From: Aphanomyces cochlioides
Lineage: Eukaryota; Oomycota; Saprolegniomycetes; Saprolegniales; Verrucalvaceae
Length of the DNA stretch: 64,000 nt
Reading direction: 5' to 3'
Assembly (NCBI GenBank): GCA_019828595.1
Contig: JAHQRK010000012.1
Coordinates: 1,488,001-1,552,000 of the forward strand
Shown here: piece by piece, positions 31,785-43,654 of the stretch
Numbering within the stretch: position 1 is the first letter of the stretch
Layout of the letters: the number at the start of each line of letters is the position of its first letter
Translations under genes and position numbers: made by a program
Notes under the pieces: generated by a model
Seen by the model: only the letters and a program-made list of their open reading frames with translations
The model's database searches: none
Told to the model about the DNA's origin: nothing

Positions 31785-33321
31785 ATGGTGGTGCGACGAC
31801 AAGTCGGACGCCTGTTGTTCTTGCTAGCATGTGTGGCCCTCGGCCCTGTTCTTGCCGATTCGCCAGCGCCAGAGCCTAGCCAAACGACGCCAAAACCCAC
31901 AGTTGTCACCATTCCAGGACCACCGCTAGATCCTGAGTTTGACGAGCTTATTGAAACACCCACCACCCCAGCCGCAACCATCTTGTCTCCAGAAACCACT
32001 CCGAGTGCTAGTACTTCAGATGAAAACCCAGCCACAACTCCTTCAGAAAGTGAACTGTCTTCCCTAGACGTGTTTGCTCCTCCCATCGACATCCCGACAC
32101 CGAGTGTACCAAACAATGCATCGGCTCCTTCCATGCTGGAATCTGAAAACGCCACAGTACAATCTTCTGTCCTTCCTCCTCAAGAGAATACAAATTCTTC
32201 CGCGTTGCCGCTCGATTCTTCTGATGGATCCAAAGACGGTGGAAACGATGAACCTTCGGACTCGCTAGCCCCATCTAGTGAACCAACGACCGAAGCTCCC
32301 TCGGAACCTGCTACTCAAGTCGACGTTCCAACGACCGTTGTAAGTGAATTACCAAGTGAAGAGGAGCCCGAGGAACCCACTCTCGACGAGGTCAGTATTA
32401 CTCCAATCACAAAAACTGAAGCAGCAGCTCCATCTCCTTCGTCCGAAGCTTCAATTCCCACAGTAAATCACAATGGAGGCGATGATAAAGTCGACGTTGA
32501 GCCCGACGACGAACCAACCACAACAGCAAAACCTGCCATTCCTTCCGTCGTCAATGACAGTGTCAAGTCGAAATCCCCCACCAAGACGACGTACACTGCT
32601 GTTGCTTTTGTTGGATTTGGACTCTTTTGTCTTGTGGTTGTCCTTCGACGACGACAAGTTCGCTCGGCAACGTCATCCTCATCGGTAAATGGACGTGGAT
32701 CTACCAGTGGGGCCTATGCCAAGTATGTTCATCGCCCTGCCTTCCTCGATTTGATTGTCTTGTAGGATCAACAACCCCAATGACCCCTACGACGATGTAG
32801 ATGACATGGATTGGCAAGACGACCCTGAAGAAGGGCTCACTCCAAGTAAATCCACCGGCCGCCGTCGTCTCTCGCCCGAATTCAATCCGTTTTCAAGAGC
32901 AAGTGTGCCGCCCACTCCGAAGGCGACGCCTACTATTACGTCGCCACCGCCACCACCAGTTGCGCCACAAGTTGCTGAGCCGCGAGCTGTGGAAACGCTA
33001 TCAAAACTTCACGAGCCCATCAATCCATTCGCCATGAACCATGATGTCTTCAGCGTACTCTCCAGTGCCACCATTGAGTCGTCTGAAGCTGCTCTCGATA
33101 GGATTTTGACATGGTGCCCCAAGTGAAAGCTTCGATCAAGCCGATTCCACCTCCGCCTGCGAGTCAGCCTGTGGTGCAGCAGCAGGCTGTGACCCAACCT
33201 ACAAGCAGCTCCATCTTCTCCATGGACGAACTCGTAAGCTAATCGCTCGTTTGTGCTTTTCACTCGCATCTAGGCTGACGATGACACGACCGGCTGGGAT
33301 GAAGACGACTGGACTAACTAG
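31785..33321 (+). CDS. Mucin-like type I membrane protein with acidic tail
   Basis: Four exons, join(31785..32722, 32766..33054, 33102..33233, 33274..33321), 468 aa, introns 40-47 nt. Signal peptide: RRQVGRLLFLLACVALGPVLA. The ectodomain (about residues 26-265) is almost entirely Pro, Ser, Thr and acidic residues (TTPSASTSDENPATTPSE) with several Asn-Ser/Thr sites, as expected for a heavily O-glycosylated stalk. A single transmembrane helix follows (YTAVAFVGFGLFCLVVVL), then RRRQVR and a cytoplasmic tail with acidic and Pro-rich patches, ending in DDDTTGWDEDDWTN. No enzymatic domain is seen. It could be a cell-surface or vesicle cargo receptor; the function is not deducible. Composition is typical of oomycete surface proteins. 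Confidence 0.78.
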
Positions 33322-33876
33322 ACAATATCAACTAAAGCAAATTTCTCTATGTACACTCGAACGATTGATGAACTCGACGTCGGATCGCTGGGTTTCAGGT
33401 TCGTCGTCCATGGTCCCTGTGGAGGCGATTGTCCATGTGGGTCCCATAACATGGTTGTGGGAAGTTCTGCAGATGATGGATGCTACCTAAGCCCACGGTC
33501 AACACATTTCCAGTCACGATAGAAGCTAGTACATACACGCTCTGTCTCCGAGAGCATCTAGTCCTTTCTTAAAATGTTGACACTGTCGGTCTTGCGACTT
33601 GGCGCAGTGCTTGGTCTGAGGATAGACCAAACGAGATGAACCCTCGCTCGTTACTTGTCAATCCATGCCGAAAAGACCGCCGCCAGTGGAAGGAAGAACT
33701 CAAAGAAGCGCACACGACGACGATATGCCAAAGCAGTCAAGATGAAAGTCTCTCCAGTTGTCTTCCCGACATTTGACTAGTGTGAAATTGCTGCGATGGT
33801 GTGCATGAAACGCTTGTTCGGTTGTTCTAAAAGTTGGTCCACCGTGTCGATCTTCCATTTCAATTCTTCCAACGAT

Positions 33877-34644
33877 AAGATGCCAAAGCAAACGTGGAAC
33901 CAGCACCAGTATGATGTCGAACGCGTGGCAAGGATGCGCGCCGCCGTGGCCGCAGCGAACGCGCTCATCGACGACGTCGCCGCCAACCCGTGGTGCGTCT
34001 CCTACAAGTGGCACCGTTTGAAGAGCAAACCGAGACGACCGAGGACCAGACCCACGAAACCCCAGCGGCTGCTCCAACAGAGACGCCTGAAGATGTCACA
34101 CTCGAGGCTCCAGCGGCTGCTCAACCCATGCCTGAAACAAGTGCCGTCTCGAACGACATGCAACTACTTGCCGAAGGACAACCCCCGGAGGGACAAGTGA
34201 ATGACGATGCGTCCTCCACGACCGCATTGGTTCAAGACAAGGCAGACCAACCACCACTCGAGACCAACAAGACAGCACGACGCCCTGTGGCAGGCGGCGT
34301 TGCAAGCAAGTATATTTCACATGTGTGGCGTCATCATCATGTTGCCCTCGAGACCACTCAGGTAGGACGACGTCTTCGATTCTTACGTGGCCTAGGCTTG
34401 TCGACACGCCATGGAAAGACCTCTCCAAGCTATGGACACCGAGCATGAAGACGACCAAGCCGAGCGCCTCGAGGCTGTCAACGATCCACTCGACCTAGAC
34501 GCATCAAGAGCACGGTCGAACGAGTCCCTTGCAGTCGAGATTCCAATCGACACGCCGTCTGTCCTGCTTAGCAAACGAGCCGTCTCGACAGAGAAGCTTC
34601 GCCAACGTGTCTACCATGGCAACGACCAGAATGCGCCTCAATGA
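33877..34644 (+). CDS. Hypothetical protein, exon boundaries unsure
   Basis: Coding-like sequence on the plus strand in more than one frame. A frame from ATG 33881 (MPKQTWNQHQYDVER) gives a short helical N-terminus; from about 33985 another frame is clearly low-complexity coding (FEEQTETTEDQTHETPAAAP, acidic/Ala/Pro-rich); and 34411-34644 carries the likely C-terminus (HEDDQAERLEAVNDPLDLD to NDQNAPQ). At least two short introns must join these; candidates end at CAGGTAG near 34370 and at ACACCGAG near 34440. Not recognised. It lies between two well-defined genes. Confidence 0.35.
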
Positions 34645-34865
34645 AGACATGTCGAGCGACACGCTGCTCCAACAAAATCCCTTCCATTATTGAACTCTAC
34701 AATACATGTCGAGCTGATTGTTTGTGCGTTGATGAGGACATAAGTAGACGACTCATGCATGGAAGGTCGAGGACTTGCCGACCACACCGCGGATGAGGAA
34801 AAATAGACTTGGAATTACTTGATCAATGCGCTATCGACGTCGTCAACGACACGACTGCTTCCATC

Positions 34866-36892
34866 TTAAACGGCGCTCATCACGGGCGTTCCATTCTCTG
34901 ATTTGACGTAATGCGTCGCGGTGGCTGGAGCGGCGACCTCTTCGACTTCAGGAAGCTGGTAAAATTCTTTCGGGCCATCCCAAAGCTTTTTGATCAAGCC
35001 TGCTCGCCACGTCATGATCGAGAGCACGCCGAGCGTGCATGGAACTAAATACAACAGAGCTGGCTGGCCAGATTGCATGAGGATGACGCCCAAGTTGGCC
35101 AAGAAGAGCCCAACCGCATAGCCGATGCACATATAGACAAAGAGACCGAGTTTGCCAGGATAAGCGGCGGCAGTGGCACGGATCGGCGCGCCAAGGACAT
35201 TGCCACGAGTCGCATAGTCGTAGCGGGCACAAAAGACAAGCAGCAGACCAGGAAGGACAATGTCACCAAGGCCAAGCATCGCCTCGCCGCCGAGCCAATT
35301 AGTGATCTTGGGCAAGCGGATCAAGATGGGAATCGCTTCTTTGATGCATTTCGCCGCCGTGTCTTGGGGATATCGCAGGCAGTACGACGATGGCGCCGTC
35401 GAGTCGTCTTGTTTGCCGCCTTGAGCCGCGACAATCATCACCGAGCGGCCAAAGACGTACGGCGAGAGGAAGACAAAGAAGATGTCGTAGAGGAAGACAA
35501 GGATGAGGAGGATCGTGGCAACTTTGATGTTGGGAAGACGGATCGTCTGGAGGAAGAGGATGCACACGCACACACCAAAGACATCTTGGAGGATCCACGA
35601 GTAGTCTTCATGGCGAGTAAAGACCCAGAAGAGGACAAGGCCGGCGGAGATCGCAAACGACAAGATGTCGGCAATGCTCACGTAGACAGCGCCAAGGTAG
35701 TTGTTGGACCAGTCGAAGAGTTGCTTCTTGAGCGGCTGGAAGGAATGAAGGAGCGGCGAAATGAGGATTGTGCCGACGGCGCTCGATGCACCAAAGCAGA
35801 ACATAACGATTACAATCATGACGACGTTCACGTAGAAGAGGAGCAAGAGGAAAGCCGAGCCAAAGACAAGAAAGCCCACGGCGTGCTTCCAATTGATGTC
35901 CAAAGCGGGCTCTTCCACCATTTCTTGCTGGAGTTGGGCATGGACAGTCGCTGGAACTTGGCCACTTGGATTGCTGTGGACTCGCTTCACCGTTGCTTTC
36001 TTGCGCTCGAGCGCGGAGCCAAAGTACCCGCAAGCAGTGATGGTAGCAATGGCAATCAACCAAATGAGGACTTGCGCAGCGTCGACTTTCGGCACGAATC
36101 GTTTGTACAAGGAGACAGACGAGACTTGAAGCTTACTAGCGTCCACCGCGCGAATGCGCACAACTGGAATCGTTACTTTGTCAGCGTCTTCGCCGTAGCC
36201 CATGTAGTCAGCAACATCCCACATGCAGCAAACTTGGTTTCCACTTCCTGTTGGAATGCATCGACCAGAGGTACAGGTCGAGGCAGAGCTACACGCTGCG
36301 GCATCATTGAGATCTGACCATGGTGGCGAAGCAAGCGACGAGAGCGTAGCTTGTCCTTGGTCGCAGTCGAATGCACCCTTCTTGTCGTACTTGGAGCCGT
36401 TCACTCGGACGCTAGCATTGTAAATCGCTTCGACCGTGTCGGTGATAATAAGACCGACAGCACCAAGTTGCTGTGCGATCAGTGCCTTTTGAGTGAATGT
36501 ACAGTTGCCTCGATCAACGAGAAGGATGAACTTGGACGCTTTGATCGAGTTCTAGCGTCATATTCATCATCAATTACAGTGAGTCTCGCTCGTACCTGTT
36601 GAATCGCCGAGTTGTTGGCGAGTGTATCCAATCGACAACCTTGTCCAATTTCAGCACTTTGTCCATGTAGATTGACGAGAGTCGCTTGAAGTGGCGCATC
36701 GGAACCTGGCAAGTCTCCTCCCCAGGACGCGGACGACAACGGATCGTCCGAATACGTTCCAAACATGATTTCTGACGACGTCGCGACGACAGCAGTCTGG
36801 AGACGCGATGTATCAGGTTGAGCGCCATCGACAAAGCCGGCCAGGAAGCCCACGGCGGCCAAAACAAGCGTGGTGCCGCATGAGACCCGCAT
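34866..36892 (-). CDS. Signal-peptide-peptidase-like aspartyl protease with PA domain
   Basis: Two exons, complement(join(34866..36551, 36596..36892)), 660 aa, intron 44 nt. N-terminal signal peptide (TTLVLAAVGFLAGFVDGA), then a luminal protease-associated domain: LVNLHGQSAEIGQGC, KFILLVDRGNCTFTQKALIA, LGAVGLIITD, a Cys-containing loop, and IPVVRIRAVDASKL. Nine hydrophobic segments follow, with the GxGD protease signature: FLYDIFFVFLSP (first catalytic Asp), GLGDIVLPGLLLVF (second Asp) and QPALLYLVPCTLG (the PAL motif). This is the SPPL2 architecture; such enzymes cut type II membrane stubs within the lipid bilayer in endosomes or lysosome-like compartments. All catalytic residues are present. 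The C-terminus is short and acidic. Confidence 0.92.
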
Positions 36893-37180
36893 ACAGATCG
36901 AAGCAATCTCACGAAATGGAAAACTGGACTTATATTGAGAAACCTGATTACATCATCTACTCTTCCAGATACTAATATTTAAATTTCTATGCAGTTTATA
37001 CGTAATATTAGTGTACAAAAATGCCATAATGTCTTGCGGTATTTTCTCATACATTTAAACAGGAAAAACATGAAAATATAGTGAATTATACGTCTTACAT
37101 GATGCTGCCACTGGGCAAGCTGGACCCTCTGACAAGCGCCGACGTCCGATTTCTACGCGGCACATTCGACGCCAAAGAAA

Positions 37181-37815
37181 TCAAAGAGCATGCTGCCTCC
37201 TAAAGCGGCTAGCTTGGCCTTTTTGCCATGCTTTCATAGCTTCGAAGAGTGTACGGCTCGCTGGAGGATGTTGGTCGACCGGCAAAATTTTGTCGAGGGT
37301 TCGCAGCATCGGGTTGCCATGTTGATGCTGTGTGGTGCTTGGAATCGAGATGACTTGTGCGTGTAGCGACTCTCGCTTGGAATCGACAAGCAGGTGAAGG
37401 CGGTGTGCCTTAGCAAAAGTCATTGTATTGACAAGATCTGGAGCATTTCGCAGCACAAGCAAGCCAGTGACGATTGGAATGAGGACGGGATGATGAGAAA
37501 TGTTCTTCAACTCTGCAATCTTATGCACCCTGAGGAAGATGGCATTGCCCCGAGCTAGACAAAGGCGCTCAGTCTATGTATTGCATGACTGAAAGCATGC
37601 CGCAACCAGCAGCGATGAAAACCAGCGCTTGGCACGAAGCCCTGCTGCGGGCGGCAAATGTGATCGTGGAACGATCTATCCTTCATCGCCAAGTCCATCT
37701 GAGAGAAGTCGATGCGTAGTTCCCCAAGTTGAAACAAGGAAGCGCAGGAGGAGCAGATCTTTGTACCGCGTCCATCAGCCCAAAGACGTGGGGCATCACC
37801 AACCTTGGGCTCCAA
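37181..37815 (-). CDS. Hypothetical protein
   Basis: Two minus frames, 37555-37815 and 37181-37528, probably joined by a short intron near 37535-37560 (an acceptor-like TTTGTCTAG ends at about 37551 and the frame then reads RGNAIFLRVHKIAELKNI). The second part is a coherent helical sequence: HPVLIPIVTGLLVLRNAPDL, FAKAHRLHLLVDSKRES and a C-terminus LFEAMKAWQKGQASRF. No domain recognised and the start is uncertain. Confidence 0.35.
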
Positions 37816-37913
37816 CGATCAAGCCCAGAGAATGGTCTCACTCTTGATGGACGTGGCAGTTGCCAACCGCTTGATGGGAAAGGGACTCGGCTGTGTCAGT
37901 TGATCATTTGACG

Positions 37914-38204
37914 ATGGCGCAAGAGCCGACGCTCAAGACAATAGTGACTGGAGCTTGCGTTGGAGCCGCAGTGGTGGTGGTGGTTGGTGTTACCGCTGGG
38001 GCTCTCGTTCCCTTGGCTATGCCCACATTCGGAACTGTTGTATCCGGCGTTGGAACTCTCCATGCTGTCGGAGGAGTCGCCGCTGTCCTCCAAGTGATTG
38101 CTGCCAAGTGGCTGACTGTTGCCTCGATCTCGATCGGCGCTGCCATTGGAGCTGCTGTGGTGTCCATTGCGTCGATGGCGAGTTCAAAGAGCAAAATTGC
38201 GTAG
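37914..38204 (+). CDS. ISG12/IFI6-27-like small membrane protein, copy 1
   Basis: 96 aa from ATG at 37914. Nearly the whole protein is Gly/Ala/Val-rich hydrophobic sequence: ACVGAAVVVVVGVTAGALVP, FGTVVSGVGTLHAVGGVAAV, SISIGAAIGAAVVSIASMAS. The small size, glycine-rich helices and the GGVAAxLQ...GAAIGA pattern match the ISG12/FAM14 family (animal IFI27/IFI6), membrane proteins of organelle or ER membranes linked to apoptosis in animals. Role here unknown. The homologous copy 2 lies 200 bp downstream in opposite orientation. Start chosen just before the first hydrophobic stretch; an upstream start would add seven residues. Confidence 0.68.
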   Translation: MAQEPTLKTIVTGACVGAAVVVVVGVTAGALVPLAMPTFGTVVSGVGTLHAVGGVAAVLQVIAAKWLTVASISIGAAIGAAVVSIASMASSKSKIA

Positions 38205-38406
38205 AGCGGCTTGGCTGCCTTGAGGATAATCCAACATGGTATTGCTCTCTCTCTGTCTTGCGACTCGTTCCTTCGCACAGAGCAGGAAGTTGAGGGATGA
38301 ACCCTTCGACGACATTGAGCATCATCACAAGGCATGTTCATTACTTGGAATATCCTAACGGCACTTGATGAACCTTGTCTTGGAAGCTTCCATGCGCTAG
38401 TCTTCT

Positions 38407-38676
38407 TTACTTCCAAAATGCACCAACCACGCTGCCGACAGCACCGCCAATAGCCCCGCCCCATGCAACAGTTGATACACTGCCAAGTGTCGCCGCCGTC
38501 CATTGAAGTGTCGCTGCAACGCCGCCAGCAGCATGAAGCGTCCCAACGCCAGGAACCACAGCGCCAAAGTACGACATGGCAGTTGGTACGAGAGCACCTG
38601 CGCCTACTCCGGCGAGGGCCACACCGGCAGCTCCAACACCCGCGGAGATCGCAACGAGTCCGACTGGAATCGTCAT
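38407..38676 (-). CDS. ISG12/IFI6-27-like small membrane protein, copy 2
   Basis: 89 aa from ATG at 38676 (MTIPVGLVAISAGVGAAGVA). It shares with copy 1 the blocks GALVP, FGxVVxGVGTLHAxGGVAAxLQ and the terminal GGAIGGAVGS. Tail-to-tail arrangement with copy 1, 202 bp apart. An upstream in-frame leader (MRLDELLGVSCDHGLYHFRK) would start at 38742, but GTGAGT...GAAAG within it looks like a short intron, so the downstream ATG is preferred. Confidence 0.65.
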   Translation of the reverse strand: MTIPVGLVAISAGVGAAGVALAGVGAGALVPTAMSYFGAVVPGVGTLHAAGGVAATLQWTAATLGSVSTVAWGGAIGGAVGSVVGAFWK

Positions 38677-38800
38677 TTCGAACTTTCGAAAATGATAGAG
38701 GCCATGATCGCAACTCACCCCCAGAAGTTCGTCCAGTCGCATGTCATGCGTAATTCAACCATACTGTATGGAAGCGGTCGAGCACGACTGAATTTCCCGC

Positions 38801-39178
38801 ATGGAAGCTCCACTCCTCGTGAAGAAAGACGGCCATGATCTCGACCAAGGGAGTTCCATCCTGATCCCTGAGACTTTGAGCTCCATGTCATTCGACGGAC
38901 TGAGCTATTTCTACCTGCGAGAACTGACCTTCCTCCACGATTGACATGGACGCCGTCGAGCGCGGACTCCCTCCAGTGGTAAGACGCCTTGACGTTGAAT
39001 TCAAGGGACTGCCAGAGTGGAAGCGATGCTTCCCTATCACCTTCAAGTTTCCATTTCTGTCGTCATCAACAGTCGTCCCAAGGCGCGGGCGGCCACCTTG
39101 CGCAACAAATGAAAGATATCGAGGCGCTCTCGAGCAGAAGAGCTAGGAGCGACTCGACTGCGATGAGCTTGATGGTAG
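38801..39178 (+). CDS. Possible small hypothetical gene
   Basis: A short frame from ATG 38801 (MEAPLLVKKDGHDLDQGSSI) and a second from 38946 (MDAVERGLPPV), followed after a likely intron (donor GTAAGA near 38979) by SGSDASLSPSSFHF and GGHLAQQMKDIEALSSRRAR. The exons are plausible but no domain is recognised and the 3' end overlaps the next gene. Low confidence. Confidence 0.22.
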
Positions 39179-39199
39179 TATTCCTCGTTTATAACTCCT

Positions 39200-42100
39200 C
39201 TACAGGCCAATGCCGTAGAAGAAACGATCGTCTCGGTGCATGATTTCCTTGGCGGTCTTTGGAATCGCGACTGGATCATGCACGCGACGAAAGTCCGCAT
39301 TGGGATCCAACTTGGAGCGCATGACGGACCGCTTGGGCAGAATGCCGCCCATCGTGTGCTTCTCCTTGGGCCTCAGCTCCGGCAGCGTCGAGCACACAAA
39401 CGTCGGCTTGACCAAAAGTTTGTCGTCTCGCGGTGTTGTCGTCTTGACTGCCGGCAGGGCTTGATCTCCACCTGGTCGGTCAATCTCGCGTCTTTCTGGC
39501 TCGGCATTCTTTGCCAAGTTGAGCCGCCTACAGTCGACGTCATAAGCCCATGTTGTCGAGGAGCGTCGTTCAAACCCTCCGCTTCCTATGAAGCTCTTGT
39601 GGCCGAGTCGGTTCGACGCGGAGATGACAGTGCGCGCCAAGTGCTTGAGCTTAGAACTCGTCGCGACGGCCGTGTCCAGTGTCTGTGTGCGGTGTCGGTT
39701 GCCATCGGCGTCGACAAACGCGAACGCTCCTTCTGTCGTGTTGCGCTACAGACACAGTTAGAGCAACATGTCGACCTAGAAGGCTCCAGACCATCGGAAT
39801 GGATTTGATGGCGACGTAGAGACACTTGTACGTCGTGTTGGCTTCATGTGTGCTCCTATGACGCCGTCAGTCTCTACCAGCTTGCATGGAGCGTCTTACT
39901 GGAAGCACCGACCGACGCATTGCGACAGCAGCGAGTCTTTCGTCCAGAGATTGTCTCGGATAAAGTCTTCCAGCTTGAGCGTCTTCTGCTTGATCTGCTG
40001 CGCCATGCCGTCCCATGCGAGGATCTCGCCTTTGCTCACTTTGATGACCGTGATGACGTCTGAAATGTTGGACGTGCTGTCGCCGCTCGTCCTTGTTTCC
40101 TCGCCTGGAGGAAGCGCCGTTGAGCTATTCGCCCCGCCGACCATGTTGGCCGTCAGCACTGGCCGTCGTTGGGCATGGACGGTGCGGCAGATCCACACTT
40201 CGCCTGGCTTTGGAATCGAATCCTCCGTGAGTTGCGAGACGACGTGCTGCGTGTGGGAGACAGCGGCGGCAATCGATCGACTTGGGATGAACTGCTTGCG
40301 ATGTTTCATGAGCGGCGCGCTTCCTACCGGCGTCGAGCTCATGTACGTCGCGGGTTTTCCAAGCTGCCAGTACTTGTGCCGTCCAAACACGCCGACTTGA
40401 ACGCTGTCGAGCGTCCACAGACTCACTTCGCCGTTGCTGCTCGAGATTAGGAGAAACAAATCAATCTGTCGCGTGTTCTACTCGGCGCGGCGTCATCTTC
40501 CGACCGTCGATTGCTCTACCTCGATGATGTTTAAGCTGAGGATGCGTCCGCCGGCGACGCGCCACTGGCAGACATTGTCAATGTACATGCCCTTGTCGCG
40601 GAGGGAGACGGTGAGGCCCCACGTTCGAATATTCCCCGCCGAGTCGCCTAAAACGCTGATAAACCAGCATAAAAGGTGACGAAAACCTGTGACGATATTG
40701 TCACCGCAGCGATCACAAGCGAGGACGACGATGGATTCCCCCTTGGGATGGTCAAGCGGGATCTACAGCCTTGAGCCATGGCATGGACGAAGGAGATACC
40801 TCTGTCTTGTGGCCCGAGACGCGGTCGAGAGTGATCAAGTTGCCTTCGTCGCCTGCAGCGAGGAGCAACTCGAGCTTGTGGCAGTAGAACATGCACTCGA
40901 TCGCGCCTTTGGTCTGATGCAACTGCGACATAAACTCGCCCGAGTTGAGATTCCAGAGCAGAATCTTGCCGTCGAGGCCAGTCGTCGCGAGCGTCGTCGG
41001 GGGAATATACACGACGCTCAAGATGTCGTCCGTGTGCCGCTTGGAGTGATCGTTTTCGGCGATGACCCAGAGAGGAAGCGGTTCGTCTTCGCCATTCGAG
41101 TCGAGCCAGACGTAAATGCGCAGATCCCATCCGACCGAGACGACAAAGCGCTGGCAAATGTATTCGCCCATGCCGACGCGCACGTTGCGCTCAATGTCGA
41201 GGATGCACGTGACTTCGGCTTGCTGGTATCGTCCGCCCGACGGCGACACGATGGTTGTCGCGTTGGAATTCGATGCGGAAGCTGACGAAGGATGGAGTTT
41301 CGTGCGCGTTGGACTGGGGAGCTGGCCGTCTTGGGCAATATTATCCACGTCGAACTCGTCTGGGAAGAGCACGATGTCGCGGACACGAGGAGGACGAGGC
41401 GGCGGCACTCCAAACGGCGTTCCGCGGCTTTCCACGGCGACCTTGTCGGCTTTTAAAAACTGCTTGACGAGCGCGCCATTGCTGAAGTTCCACATCTTGA
41501 CTTGAGCGCCATCGTGGCTGCCGGTGATGAGCCGTCGGCCCGCGCAGTCAAAGGCCATGGCTGTGATCGGACTCGTCCCATGGGCATTCGTGAAGCTGCA
41601 CACTTCCTCGCCAGTCTCGGCCTACAAAGTCGATGAGCACGACGCTCCAAGGAAGCGATCTGACGTACGCTCCACGTCTTGACGATGCCCTCTTCGCTCA
41701 TTTCAGCCGTGAGCACTTGGTTGAAGACGGCGTTGTAGCACGACATGCATGGCGCTTTCTGCGCCACGAGCTCGGTTTCCTCGGACGAGACCATCTTGAG
41801 AGGCCATCGTGATAGATGGGTCGTTCCGCTGATAAGCCCAGGGGCTCTCGTGTCAAACAGCAGCGCGGAGATGCGATTGTCCGCGCCGCCTGTGGATCTA
41901 CTCGGCGTCAAGGCTACACAGTCTCGTTCTCGTGTACTTGAAGCGGTCTGTGAACGTCTGAAGACATCGATGGTTGCGGATATCCCAGACTTTGAAGACG
42001 TTGTCGGACGACACGGAGATGATCTGAAAGTTGTCGTCGTCGCACGCCAAGTGAAGCACCGACGCTGCATGGCCCTGGTCGCGATTCCGTCAGAATCTCC

Positions 42101-43540
42101 ATCGTCGATTCGCAAGCAACGTACACGCAACGTTGCGACGGCGCGCTGGGACGAGTACGGATTCCAGATCGAGATGTCCCGCTCCATGCCGCAGCTTGCA
42201 ATGAGCCGTGAACTGGACGACCAGACGACATCGAAGATGCCTTTCTTGTGCCTGGAGTACTCGAACTTGGTCACCATCCGCTCAATGTCAATGATCTAAG
42301 CACATTTCAGACATCACTGGGGGAATTGGATGCCCGACCGAGATGTTGGTATCGAGGGACGTCGCGACGATGGCGCGCATGTCATGGACCCATTTGACTC
42401 TGGTGATCCAATCTCTACAGCAGTATGCCCATGAAGGGAGAATGCCGCGCTTGGCGCTTACGAATGCTTCTTGTACTTGGCACGAGATGCAAACCCGTGC
42501 GTTTCAACAGGATGAGCGCCTGGTCGACCGTCACATGATGCCCACTGCGCTGAAGTCGTCATGACCTACAGTTGAACGGTGACGAAAAGTCGTCACCATG
42601 CGTTGTCGTTACTGTGATGCCGCCCGTATCGTCACCAACAACGAGCGCTTCCTTCTCGTCGCTGGGCTTTTCAACATACTCCAAGCAGAGGGGAATGCAC
42701 TGCTTGCGGGAATACTCGGTGAGTTCGCCGAGCGGTTGTCCCGACGAAATGTCGTAGAACGCGAGCGTTCTGTTCATGCTCGAGACGGCCAGTCGGTTCG
42801 ATCGCTTCATGTACGCACAGTCTGTGATCCAGTCGCGTCCAGTTGCGATCGTCGCCTGCGCTGAGTTGACAGCCGACTGCAACTTCAACGGTTCAAACCT
42901 GGTAGGCGAGTGTGTTGCTGTTCCACGTGCGCACACTTCCATCGCGACTTGTCGTCACGTACAAGTGTGGCTTATCCACCGCGACAATCCGCGTGACGAC
43001 GTCTTTGTGGTTGTTGGCAGGGCGGACGGCAGAGTTGTCTTGGTCGACCGTGGCGTCGTTGGCAGGCTACAGCACGACAGTCAACCTCCCTGTATCTTGC
43101 CATCGCTGTTACTTTGTCGAGTTGGGTCGTGACGTATCGACAGCTCATGTCGTCTCCAAGCCGCGCGTTGGCATTCTCACTTCCATTGAGGAACATGTAC
43201 TAGACAACCATGAAGATATTCAAGTCAATCCAAGGCGACTCTGGTACATTTGTAAACTCGTCCCAGCTGACCGTGCCGCCTGAATCCGCGTCAATCTTTT
43301 GAAACCTAGTCGTGAGCAACAACGCAGCGTCGTCAGGGGAAGCGCTAGAGGAACGTACAAGTCTGTGAGCTGCGTCTCGCTCAACGAGGCGTCGATCGTG
43401 TCGCGGAAGAGCTGGACAAATTCGACTTCGGTCAATTCGCCGCCGGCAAATTTCTCCTTGAGCGAGTGGAGCTGCTCGACGCCGATGCCATCGTGCGAGA
43501 AGACTGACGCTTGCTTGCGTCCGCCGCCTTTCGCTGGCAT
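39200..43540 (-). CDS. EF-hand plus WD40-repeat protein (WDR49/WDR64-like)
   Basis: About fifteen exons with short GT-AG introns, most of 40-54 nt (one near 39740-39810 is about 70 nt). Start ATG 43540 (MPAKGGGRKQASVFSH); stop at 39200. The N-terminus has EF-hand-like helices (LHSLKEKFAGGELTEVEF; QKIDADSGGTVSWDEFTN, formed by splicing). Then about nine WD40 blades are seen: DGSVRTWNSNT, RDISIWNPYS, NVFKVWDIRNH, EGIVKTWSAETGE, AQVKMWNFSNG, DLRIYVWLDS, GKILLWNLNSG, SAGNIRTWGL, NGEVSLWTLDS. Several joins were checked by hand and restore frame and homology. The C-terminal ~150 residues are basic and end in FRRVHDPVAIPKTAKEIMHR and DDRFFYGIGL. EF-hand plus WD40 is the layout of WDR49/WDR64 proteins, some of which are ciliary; role here inferred only. 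Confidence 0.8.
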
Positions 43541-43654
43541 CCTTGTCGTAGATCAAGAGGGAGAGCAGTCGGAGTTACTCTGGCAGAATCGTTATATTAG
43601 TATTAATCTATCAATTTGCAGTCGTGCTTCACCTGTAACCGATGCAGGAGCGTT

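Noticed and set aside
35073..36317. 414-codon frame antisense to the SPPL protease
   Set aside because: Opposite strand of a clearly identified gene; Asp/Glu/Lys-rich composition results from reverse-complementing hydrophobic codons.
37904..38713. 269-codon minus frame across both ISG12-like genes
   Set aside because: It runs antisense through copy 1 and off-frame through copy 2; the two small hydrophobic frames explain the sequence better.
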